DNA from: Candidatus Eisenbacteria bacterium | GTDB lineage: Bacteria > Eisenbacteria > RBG-16-71-46 > CAIMUX01 > JAHJDP01 | Assembly: GCA_018831195.1 (NCBI GenBank) | Contig: JAHJDP010000093.1 | Location: forward strand, 1-52,179 | Direction: 5' to 3' | Length of the DNA: 52,179 nucleotides | Part shown: positions 1 to 7,484 of the stretch, piece after piece | How positions within the stretch are numbered: the first letter of the stretch is position 1 | How the letters are laid out: the number at the start of each line of letters is the position of its first letter | The notes under the pieces: model-generated | The model's database searches: none | Told to the model about the DNA's origin: nothing | What the model saw: the letters and a program-made list of their open reading frames with translations, nothing else | Translations under genes and position numbers: made by a program

Positions 1-1000
1 TGAGATCATGACAGTGGGTGCAGTCGGTCGAGAATCCGGCCGCCGTATGATCGGGGTCGGATGCTTCCGCATAGTCGGTTTCATGGCAGGTATAACATTC
101 AGTGGGCGTTCCCGCGTAGACGCCGCCCCCATGGCACTGAGCGCAGGACGCCGCGGCATGTCCGCCGGAGAGATCAAAGAAGGCGTGATTGAATTCTCCG
201 TTTTCCCAGTTTGTGGGGTCATGGCAGATGCGACAATCAGTAGGGAAGCCTGCCTCAGCGTGATCCGGTTCTTCCGTATTTTCATAATCCGTATGATGGC
301 AGGCAATGCAGGTGTTCGATATCCCTTCATAAACGCCATTCAGATGGCACTCGGCGCAGGTCGGGGAGGCATGGCCGCCGGAGAGATCGAAGAAGGAATG
401 ATCGAAGGCGCCGTTGTCCCATCTGCTGAGATCATGACAGTGGGTGCAGTCGGTTGAGAATCCGGCCGCCGCATGATCGGGATCGGATGTTTCTTCGTAG
501 TCGGCCTCATGGCAGGTATAACATTCAGTGGGCGTTCCCTCGTAGAGGCCGCCCCCATGACACTGAGCGCAGGACGCCGCGGCATGGCCGCCGGAGAGAT
601 CGAAAAAGGAATGGTCGAAGGCGCCGTTGTCCCATCGGGTCGGGTCGTGACAAATTGTACAATGGGTGGGAAATCCGGCGGCCGCGTGATCGGGGTCGGA
701 TGTTCCTTCGTAGTCGGCCTGATGGCAGGCATAGCATTCATCCGGCATACCCTCATAAATTCCAGCGGAATGACACTGAGCGCAGGTGGGGGCGGCATGT
801 CCCCCTGATAGATCAAAGAAGGAGTGATCAAATACGGCGCTCGCCCACTCCGATGGAGTATGACATTCCGAGCAATCGTGAGGAAATCCGGCCTTGCCGT
901 GATCCGGATCGCCTGTGGCGTCGTACTCAGCAAGATGGCAGGCCTCACAGTCGACAGGTGTCAGCACATAATTGAGTTCTTCGCCGCCGGGGCTGCCGTG
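1..1000 (-). repeat. Tandem 71-residue triheme repeat array (213-nt period)
   Basis: Heme-motif His codons recur exactly every 213 nt (ending at 10, 223, 436, 649 and 862). Each unit reads CAxCH, 16 residues, CYxCH, 25 residues, CTxCH, 30 residues, with shared words SDPDHAAAGFPT, WDNGAFDHSFF and DLSGGHA. The outermost unit at ~1000 has five extra residues. At DNA level a 426-nt (two-unit) period is strongest: nucleotides 1-60 and 427-486 differ at only three positions. The array runs off the left edge, so its full copy number is unknown. Confidence 0.93.
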
Positions 1001-2548
1001 ACAGGCGTCACAGGCTACGGTTGTATGAGCTCCGGTCAGAGGAAAACGCGTCTCGCGATGAGCGCGCGCGAAGGTGGACGGATCCTGGAATCCCCGTGAC
1101 GAGTGGCATAGGGCGCAAGCGGTACCGAATTCGCCTCGATGAACATCCTGATGACAGCTGACGCAGGCCAGGTCGCCCTGGAAAAGATCCTTCGATGAAT
1201 GGCAGGTGGCGCACTCCAGGTCTGCATGGGCTCCCTCAAGAGCAAAACCAGTGGCCTCGGCATGATCGAACCGGGCAACGGGATGAAAACGATCGGCGCC
1301 GTGACATTGAGAGCAATCGGATGAGAAACGCCCGCCATGTTGATCCTCATGGCAGTCTGAACAGCTTGCATGCGTTTTGGCAAAAAGAAGCGACGGGGGC
1401 GGGTCACTCTCATTATGGAGGGTCGTGGCCAGCCGGGGCAGCCGCAGTTCGGTATGGCAGTCAAAGCATGGCAAGGCCTGGTGGGCGCCAACAAGCGGGA
1501 AAGGGAAGGTCGCATGCAGCATGGCATCAATCCGGGCCGGCCGGAAAGCTGTGAAGCTGTGGCAGATTGTACAATCCTTCTTATCCAACGGCGTATTAAA
1601 CCGATCACCGTGAGGATTGATATGACAATTAACGCAGGTGGTCTCCAAACCGAGGAATGTTTCACCCGCCTCAACCGTCGGCCGGAGCTTCATCACGGGT
1701 GAACGCCTGAAATTATCCCGATGGCATGCCGTGCATTCCAGCTCAGAATGCCTGCCTTGAAATTCCCACCCGGTGTCGGAATGATCAAAGGCGCCAGGGT
1801 CAACAAAATCAGGATCAATAAGGAGCGCATCACGGCCCTCATGCTCGGTATGGCAGGCCGCACACCCTTCGGAGTATTCGGCGTGGAATCCCCGTTCCGC
1901 CTTGATCAGATGGTCTATGCCCTGATGACAAGCGAGGCAGGCCTGTTCGATGGAAGCGCCTTCGCTATGGCAGTTCCTGCAATCAAGATGGGCATGGGTG
2001 GCGGAGATCAAGCCAGGAGAAATCTCATCTTCGGCATGACAGGCCGTGCAACGATTTTCGAGTCCGAGGAAAGAGCCATCGGGTGATGATCCCGGTTCCA
2101 TATTCAAAACGGGAGAGACTTGGTGCTGATCTTGATGGCAATCGGAACACGACAGATCGGCATGCGTTTCGCCGAGCGGCCATCCTGTATCGTTGTGATC
2201 AAAGCCCTTTGGGTCGACAAGATCGGGATCGATCAAGCGAGCATCTGGGCCTTCATGCTCGACATGGCACCCACCACACCCTTCGGAGTATTCGGCGTGA
2301 AATCCCCGTTGTTGGGCGATGAGCCAGGCGATGCCATCGTGGCATGTTAAACAGGATTCATCCTGCGAAGCCTCATCATCACTGGGATTATTGCCGTGGC
2401 AAATATCACAGCTTCCCGAATCATCCAGGAATTCGTGGGTTGAAGAGAGGGGGCCGGGAGACTGGGTGAATGCGCCGGCGGCGATCAAGAGAAGGAGAAG
2501 GGCAATGGCGCTCGAAATGAATGTCTTGGACCGGACGCAATGAGGCAT
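1..2548 (-). CDS. Giant secreted multiheme c-type cytochrome (3' end outside window)
   Basis: The frame is open from an ATG at 2548 to the window edge (849 codons, no stop), so the C-terminus is missing. An SD-like GGAGGGG lies upstream of the ATG. Residues 1-32 form a signal peptide (KTFISSAIALLLLLIAAGAF). I count 32 CXXCH covalent heme motifs, for example CDICH near 2398, CGGCH near 2266, CFDCH near 1456 and CTHCH near 436 and 10; all those checked share one frame. The N-terminal part holds two copies of a ~138-residue five-heme unit, the middle has seven hemes in c7-like FDH...GAH...CXXCH context, and the C-terminal part is a 71-residue three-heme array. Extra His residues (DPDH, FDH, GGH) could be distal ligands, giving bis-His hemes. 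The family is periplasmic or extracellular electron transfer. The exact partner is unknown. Very sure of the class. Confidence 0.95.
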   Translation of the reverse strand, partial: MPHCVRSKTFISSAIALLLLLIAAGAFTQSPGPLSSTHEFLDDSGSCDICHGNNPSDDEASQDESCLTCHDGIAWLIAQQRGFHAEYSEGCGGCHVEHEGPDARLIDPDLVDPKGFDHNDTGWPLGETHADLSCSDCHQDQHQVSPVLNMEPGSSPDGSFLGLENRCTACHAEDEISPGLISATHAHLDCRNCHSEGASIEQACLACHQGIDHLIKAERGFHAEYSEGCAACHTEHEGRDALLIDPDFVDPGAFDHSDTGWEFQGRHSELECTACHRDNFRRSPVMKLRPTVEAGETFLGLETTCVNCHINPHGDRFNTPLDKKDCTICHSFTAFRPARIDAMLHATFPFPLVGAHQALPCFDCHTELRLPRLATTLHNESDPPPSLLFAKTHASCSDCHEDQHGGRFSSDCSQCHGADRFHPVARFDHAEATGFALEGAHADLECATCHSSKDLFQGDLACVSCHQDVHRGEFGTACALCHSSRGFQDPSTFARAHRETRFPLTGAHTTVACDACHGSPGGEELNYVLTPVDCEACHLAEYDATGDPDHGKAGFPHDCSECHTPSEWASAVFDHSFFDLSGGHAAPTCAQCHSAGIYEGMPDECYACHQADYEGTSDPDHAAAGFPTHCTICHDPTRWDNGAFDHSFFDLSGGHAAASCAQCHGGGLYEGTPTECYTCHEADYEETSDPDHAAAGFSTDCTHCHDLSRWDNGAFDHSFFDLSGGHASPTCAECHLNGVYEGISNTCIACHHTDYENTEEPDHAEAGFPTDCRICHDPTNWENGEFNHAFFDLSGGHAAASCAQCHGGGVYAGTPTECYTCHETDYAEASDPDHTAAGFSTDCTHCHDL
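1620..2400 (-). repeat. Duplicated ~138-residue pentaheme unit in the cytochrome N-terminus
   Basis: Two successive segments carry five CXXCH motifs each, at about 2398-2038 and 1969-1624. They share the words RGFHAEYSEGC and ACHTEHEG (copy 1: GCHVEHEG), LIDPD and FDH.DTGW. The third motif of each copy is 414 nt apart (2266 and 1852). The copies are more diverged than the triheme array, so this duplication looks older. Confidence 0.85.
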
Positions 2549-2728
2549 CAACGCGAGATCCCCTCCATCTCTCCCCAATGAGGATATCAGTTCGTCTTTG
2601 GACTCGACCGCGAAATTAAACAGCACTCCAATATTATGATTTCCACCGGATAAATGCTAGAGGTTTGGGCTCTTCAAAATTCCTTGAAGCTGCCGATAAC
2701 CTGATCCGGGAGCCATGGAGGAAGATCG

Positions 2729-4442
2729 ATGCGTGTGCGAATCCATTCGGAATTCTGCGGATTTCTTATGCTGGTTCTTGCAATTTGCGGCCTCCATTTC
2801 TCTGCGGCCCGGGCTGAGAGCTATGACGTCGGACCTGGTTTCGCGTATGAAAATATCGGGGATGTCGCGTGGGAAACCCTGGATCCTGGAGACAGCGTCC
2901 GGATCCATTATCGCGAAACGCATTACCACGAAAAGTGGGGTGATCTGCCGCCAAGGGACTTCAGAAGCTCCTATTGTGGTTCAAGGCATCCCTTCCCCGG
3001 GCGGCGATTTGCCCGTGATCAATGGCATGGACGCCACCACAAGATCGGAACTGAACTTCTGGAATGAGGAACGCGGCGTTCTCAAGATCGGCGGCGCGAA
3101 TCAGCCACCCGATACAACACCCGCCTATATCATTATCGAAAATCTGGAAATCCGTAGCGGCCGGCCGCCGTTCTCCTTCTCCGGCCGCTACGGGCTCACG
3201 AGCTATGTGAATAACTGTGCGGCGATTTATATTGAAAAGGGTGAGCACGTCCAGATCCGCAATTGTACATTATGGGACTGCGGCAACGGCCTTTTCTGTG
3301 GACATCTCATGACGGACCTCGTTGTCGAGGGTAATACGGTCTATGGCAACGGGATTGAGGGCTCAATATATGAGCACAACAATTACACCGAGGCTTTTGG
3401 GGTTCTCTTTCAATTCAATCATTTCGGGCCGCTGCGAACAAATTGCCTCGGGAATAATTTAAAAGACAGATCGGCGGGCTGCGTCATTCGCTACAACTGG
3501 ATAGAGAGCGGAAACCGCCAGCTCGATTTGGTTGACAGCGATTACGCCTCTTTTTATGACGATCCGAGTTACCGCCAAACCTATGTCTATGGGAATATCC
3601 TGATCGAGCCGGATGGCGCGGGCAACAGCCAGATCCTGCATTATGGCGGTGATTCGGGCGCCACCGAACGCTACCGTAAAGGGACACTGTACCTGCACAA
3701 TAATACAATTGTATCAACGCGCAGCGGAAATACGACGCTCGCTCGCCTTTCGACAAACGATGAAAGATGTGATGCCCGCAACAACATCATCTATGTCGAA
3801 GCCGCCGGTTATTATCTGGCTATGCTGGCCGAAAGCGGCGGGTTGCTGGAACTGCGGGGCAATTGGATCAAACCGGGATGGGTCCTTTGCCACGGTTCGA
3901 CGCCTGGAGAAGTTGTGGATTATGGGAATGTCGAAGGCCAGGATCCCGGATTCATTGACTTCGCCGAGCAGTCCTTCGAGCTGCGGGATGGATCTGATGC
4001 CATCGACGCCGGGGTTGATCTCGCGGCAGAGATCGAGACGGATCACAGGCCCGTGATGGAGTATGTGAAACACGCTCTGTCCCGGCCGCGGCATGATGAT
4101 TCGATTCTCGATATCGGCGCCTATGAGTTTGCTTCCGATAGCAGTGTGGATGGCACCGGAGGGCTCATGGGGCTGGATCCCATCAAGGCCTATCCAAACC
4201 CCTTCAGCAACCGGCTGACGATCGAGGGATCGGCGACGTCACCCCTCGTGATGGTCGGTGTGGATGGGCGGATCGTATGGGAATCCGGCGGATATCATGC
4301 GGGCGCGGGAGAGGGGAACGCGGAATCCATGAATTGGGATTGGAACCCTCCAGCGGATCTGCGGGCCGGGATCTACTACCTTGGGATTCGGGGTTCCTCG
4401 CCGCGTGCCGGTCGGAAGGTGATCTATATCCCCGACCGCTAA
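2729..4442 (+). CDS. Secreted right-handed beta-helix protein with C-terminal sorting tail, frameshifted near 2937
   Basis: Translation should begin at the ATG at 2729, after GGAGGAAG, because this frame gives a signal peptide (FLMLVLAICGLHFSAARA). That frame reads on to YHEKW and then loses sense, while the frame one base over takes up VICRQGTSEAPIVVQG and continues to the stop at 4442. Removing one G from GGGG at 2937-2940 restores KWVICRQGT, the normal start of the parallel beta-helix region. The repaired protein is about 570 residues: short N-terminal domain, Asn/Ile-rich beta-helix coils (IEGNTVYGN, LHNNTI, ARNNIIY), then a tail with YPNPFSNRLTI and AGIYYLGI. Such proteins usually bind or cleave polysaccharide; no catalytic site is evident. 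The frameshift may be an assembly error or a real mutation. It is divergent from the cytochrome. Confidence 0.85.
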
Positions 4443-4509
4443 GCAGGAACGGCAGGACCTGGATATCGCCTAAATAAATACAAATATGGAAAGTATCAGT
4501 AAGTATTAC

Positions 4510-4538
4510 TTGACAAATAAGTATATTATATTCATTAT
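4510..4538 (+). promoter_or_regulatory. Predicted sigma70-type promoter of the cupredoxin gene
   Basis: A perfect -35 box TTGACA (4510-4515) is followed by a 17-nt spacer and CATTAT (4533-4538, 4 of 6 matches to TATAAT). It sits in a markedly AT-rich stretch (about 4470-4550) unlike its surroundings, 43 nt before the cupredoxin ATG. The arms AAGTA and TACTT just upstream could form an operator, but this is speculative. Confidence 0.6.
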
Positions 4539-4580
4539 CTCAACATAACTTGACTGATGGCACTGTCCAGGAGGTTCTAT

Positions 4581-5252
4581 ATGTCGAAATACCAAAGCAT
4601 TATCCTGGTTCTGGTCCTGTTCCTTGTATCGCTTCCCGTGGCCGTAGCCATGGCCATCGTACATGAGGTCCAGGTCGCGAACTTCGCATTCAGCCCGGCT
4701 GACCTTACGATCGCCGATGGCGACACGGTCAGATGGAGTTGGGTAAGTGGAACCCACACAACGACATCCGGAGATCCAACAAGCTGTACACCGGATGGAC
4801 TCTGGAATGCACCCCTTTCTGTATCGAATACATTCTTTGAGTTTGATTTCACCGGAATGGGAGGGACGGCCTCGACCTACTTTTGCATGCCCCATTGCCT
4901 CGGCGGGATGAGGGGGTCTGTGACGGTCCAGGATGTGGCGGGAGTTTCGGGACATGGAGGTCCCGGGAATTTTGCCGGTCTTTCAGAGCTTCATGCCTCA
5001 CCCAATCCCTTCAATCCGGACACGGTCGTGCGATTTATCCTGGCTCAGGCCGATCATGTCCAACTGCGGGTCTTTGACGCAACCGGACGCCAAATCGTTT
5101 TGCTTGCCGATGAGACAATGCAACCCGGCTCTTACAACATTCCATGGGATGGACGTTCGGCCCAGGGACGGAAGGTTCCCAGCGGGATCTATTACATCAG
5201 TGGTAAAACCTCCAAAGGACGCTCCATAGCACCGATGGCCCTCATTCGGTAA
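4581..5252 (+). CDS. Secreted plastocyanin-like cupredoxin with C-terminal sorting tail
   Basis: Start chosen at 4581 because AGGAGG lies six bases before it; an in-frame ATG at 4557 has no such site. The 223-residue product has a signal peptide (IILVLVLFLVSLPVAVAMA), a cupredoxin domain (about 28-117) and a sorting tail (about 135-223; SPNPFNPDTVVRF, SGIYYIS). Type 1 copper ligands are visible: His59 in GTHTTTSG, then Cys102, His105 and Met110 in YFCMPHCLGGM, the spacing of plastocyanin. Blue-copper proteins of this kind shuttle single electrons. The tail suggests surface or extracellular placement rather than a free periplasmic carrier. The neighbouring giant cytochrome makes a shared electron-transfer role possible, but that is inference. 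A hairpin follows the gene. Confidence 0.9.
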   Translation: MSKYQSIILVLVLFLVSLPVAVAMAIVHEVQVANFAFSPADLTIADGDTVRWSWVSGTHTTTSGDPTSCTPDGLWNAPLSVSNTFFEFDFTGMGGTASTYFCMPHCLGGMRGSVTVQDVAGVSGHGGPGNFAGLSELHASPNPFNPDTVVRFILAQADHVQLRVFDATGRQIVLLADETMQPGSYNIPWDGRSAQGRKVPSGIYYISGKTSKGRSIAPMALIR

Positions 5253-5259
5253 GTGAAAA

Positions 5260-5285
5260 GGGGATCGGCCTTCCCTCCGATCCCC
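5260..5285 (+). terminator. Hairpin after the cupredoxin gene
   Basis: GGGGATCGG (5260-5268) pairs perfectly with CCGATCCCC (5277-5285) around an 8-nt loop, 7 nt after the stop codon. No U-run follows directly; a T-rich stretch (TTTCTTTTT) comes about 40 nt later, so termination is likely but not textbook. Confidence 0.55.
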
Positions 5286-5346
5286 AAGAAGGTGCGCCTT
5301 CCGGCCAAGATCGACTGGGGGGCGTTTCTTTTTACCCGGCAAATTC

Positions 5347-5375
5347 TTGCCAATACCGGACTTTATTCCTAGAAT
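5347..5375 (+). promoter_or_regulatory. Predicted sigma70-type promoter of tRNA-Leu
   Basis: TTGCCA (5347-5352, 5 of 6), a 17-nt spacer, and TAGAAT (5370-5375, 5 of 6). The expected start point is about 12 nt before the tRNA 5' end, a usual arrangement for a tRNA gene. Confidence 0.75.
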
Positions 5376-5393
5376 CAGGATTGCCCTCATAAA

Positions 5394-5477
5394 GCCGGGG
5401 TGGCGGAATGGCAGACGCGGCGGACTTAAAATCCGCTTGAGTAATCCTCAGTGGGGGTTCGAGTCCCCCCCTCGGCA
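5394..5477 (+). tRNA. tRNA-Leu (anticodon UAA)
   Basis: The 84-nt gene folds as a class II tRNA. The acceptor stem GCCGGGG pairs with CCTCGGC (one G-U) and the discriminator base is A. The anticodon stem GCGGA/TCCGC holds the loop CTTAAAA, with anticodon TAA at 5427-5429. A long variable arm (TTGAGTAATCCTCAGT) and a GTTCGAG T-loop follow. CCA is not encoded (CAT follows). It reads UUA leucine codons. It lies tail-to-tail with the endonuclease gene. Confidence 0.97.
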
Positions 5478-5507
5478 CATGGATCCATCGTTGCTGATCG
5501 TTTCCTA

Positions 5508-7238
5508 TCAACGGATGAGCAGCATTTTGTTTGTTGACGTGAAGTCGCCGGCTTCGAGATTGATAAAATAAATACCGCTGGTGACAGGATGTCCATAATC
5601 ATCCGTGGCATTCCAGCGCACCGTGCGAGATCCCGGCCCCTGTCGCTCATCGGTCAAAGTGGCGACTTTCTGCCCCCGGATGTTATAGATTCCCAGTCGT
5701 ACCTGCGAAATGGCGGGTAGATCATATTTGATAAATGTCTGGGCCGCGAAGGGGTTGGGGTGGTTCTGGTGGAGATGGAACAGAACGGGCGAAAACTCGC
5801 CGTCTTCAACCCCTGAAGAGCCGGAAACATGGATGACTACAGGAATTTCAAGATAACCTTCATCCGAATCATTATTGGTAATTTGAAGTGTTGAGTAATC
5901 CGTTGTCGCAACACCGCCCGATGTGTATGTGATGGAGACAATATCATAAGATTCAGGAGCCAAATTCAATTCGGTTGTATCCAAACCAAAGTCACTGTTT
6001 GTTGATGTCATGGCTGTGACCACCAACGCATTGTTACCGGTGTTGATAACGGCAAACGAAAACTGAGTCTCCGTGTCGAGTGCAATCGTTCCCATATCAA
6101 TCGCCGAGGGCGCCACGGCGATTTCCGGATTTAATGCCATCGTTCCCGATCCCCAAAAGGCGCAGATTCGATCGACCAATTCGGGATGATCAATATACGG
6201 ATTGCGATTGTGCTGCAGGTCATAGATATCCTCATTCCTCTGCAACTCGCGGCTGTCCACCGGATCGGACAGGTGCCAGATGCGGAGAATCTCCTCGAGT
6301 TTCTCCGGATCCTCATAAGAATCGCAGGCTTCAATCTGGGCCGGCGTATAGCGTGTTGTGTAATAGAAATGCGTCCGCGCGACATTCCCCTTATGACTAT
6401 CCCGCGGTTCGAATACGACTTGCCCTTCAGAATCGGTGCCCCGCTTCGATCCACCGACACTCCAAGTCGGAGTCACAACGATGCCGAAATCATAATTGTC
6501 CCGGATACTGTTCGCCGTGACATCCGTCGGATAAAGATGGAAAATATCGGACCTCATCGGCTCGTTTTCACAAAAGAAACTTTGCGGCCAAGTATGTTCA
6601 CAATTGAAGCTGTTCTCGTTGGCTCCCGTTCGCGTATTGAAGCAGGCGATCCTGCCGGTATAGACGCATTCCACACAACCCAAGGTGGGGCACTCACTAC
6701 ATGTGTCGTCATTGTCAATGTGGCCGTACATATGATCCCGTGCCGCCGTATAGCCGAGCGAGGTATGGTTATCAATAATGTCACGCAAGGCGAGTTTCAA
6801 ATCCTCGCACCAGAGATTTTGCGTTCCATCGTAGTATGAATCTGGATAGTGGGCTTCAGCCGTCACATGGGCGATCAGTGGATCTAATCCGTCACTTAAT
6901 TCGACGCGCAGAAAGTCTTCGTAATCAATATTGTGCAGGGGGTCACAGTAAATATTAAAAACCAGCTCGCCATTGGCGGGAATCAATGACCCCTGGAGGT
7001 CGGTATAGAAGGCATCCTCTTCGAAGATTCCGGTGGCGAGAATCGGCACCGAGAGCATGTTGCTGAGCGTGATGGGGATTGAAGAGGCGCTGCCCGTTAA
7101 AATGATACCAAAATCGGGATTTGCGTCGGAAAGCAAAGCCCCGGGTTCGCGACCCGATCCGCCCATTACCGATCCGGCGGAAAGAGATATCAGCAGCAGG
7201 ACCGCCAGGACACAACGTCTCGCGATGACTTTTCTCAA
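5508..7238 (-). CDS. Secreted endonuclease I family nuclease with sorting tail
   Basis: The start is TTG at 7238, with GAGGGGG seven bases upstream. The 576-residue product has a signal peptide (1-26), an N-terminal Ig-like (ASH-type) segment (about 38-128), an endonuclease I domain (about 140-350), a second Ig-like segment (about 368-455) and a sorting tail (HPNPFAAQTFIKY ... SGIYFINL). The nuclease signature is clear: EHTWPQSFF at 214-222, then RSDIFHLYPTD and ANSIRDNYDFG. EndA/NucM-type enzymes cut DNA and RNA with a metal at the EHxWPQS histidine. Odd: a Cys-rich insert (Cys180, 183, 188, 191) precedes the catalytic motif. Likely an extracellular nuclease for scavenging nucleic acids. Confidence 0.92.
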   Translation of the reverse strand: MRKVIARRCVLAVLLLISLSAGSVMGGSGREPGALLSDANPDFGIILTGSASSIPITLSNMLSVPILATGIFEEDAFYTDLQGSLIPANGELVFNIYCDPLHNIDYEDFLRVELSDGLDPLIAHVTAEAHYPDSYYDGTQNLWCEDLKLALRDIIDNHTSLGYTAARDHMYGHIDNDDTCSECPTLGCVECVYTGRIACFNTRTGANENSFNCEHTWPQSFFCENEPMRSDIFHLYPTDVTANSIRDNYDFGIVVTPTWSVGGSKRGTDSEGQVVFEPRDSHKGNVARTHFYYTTRYTPAQIEACDSYEDPEKLEEILRIWHLSDPVDSRELQRNEDIYDLQHNRNPYIDHPELVDRICAFWGSGTMALNPEIAVAPSAIDMGTIALDTETQFSFAVINTGNNALVVTAMTSTNSDFGLDTTELNLAPESYDIVSITYTSGGVATTDYSTLQITNNDSDEGYLEIPVVIHVSGSSGVEDGEFSPVLFHLHQNHPNPFAAQTFIKYDLPAISQVRLGIYNIRGQKVATLTDERQGPGSRTVRWNATDDYGHPVTSGIYFINLEAGDFTSTNKMLLIR

Positions 7239-7484
7239 CGGACAACCCCCTCAAATGAAAACGAGCATGGCCAATGTCGCGGAATTCATGGATTCCACGA
7301 CATTGGGACAGAACGCATTACGGGCGCATTTGGGGGATCGGGAATCCCATATCCTCTTGCGTTCTTTACAATTAAATTATATCACAAGGAGGGTGATCCG
7401 GCAACCATGGCAGGGTATTCTGAACCTGTTGAAAACAAGCTCATGAAGGCGGATGAAACACCCTGGGGCCCTGGAAGATAGCCA

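Noticed and set aside
1-1000. Possible CRISPR-like or minisatellite array
   Set aside because: The period is 213 nt, the repeats have no unique spacers, and they are explained by the coding triheme unit.
8-1702. Many open frames on both strands over the cytochrome, including a 202-codon minus frame at 340-948 and plus frames up to 173 codons
   Set aside because: They are out-of-frame echoes of the repeated heme units. The real frame is the minus frame with all CXXCH motifs, which is open without a stop through to the window edge.
2929-2950. Programmed ribosomal frameshift in the beta-helix gene
   Set aside because: There is no slippery heptamer of the usual kind or following pseudoknot. A one-base insertion in a G-tract explains the data more simply.
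6186-6839. 217-codon plus-strand frame opposite the endonuclease gene
   Set aside because: No SD and no family motif; the opposite strand encodes a clear endonuclease I.
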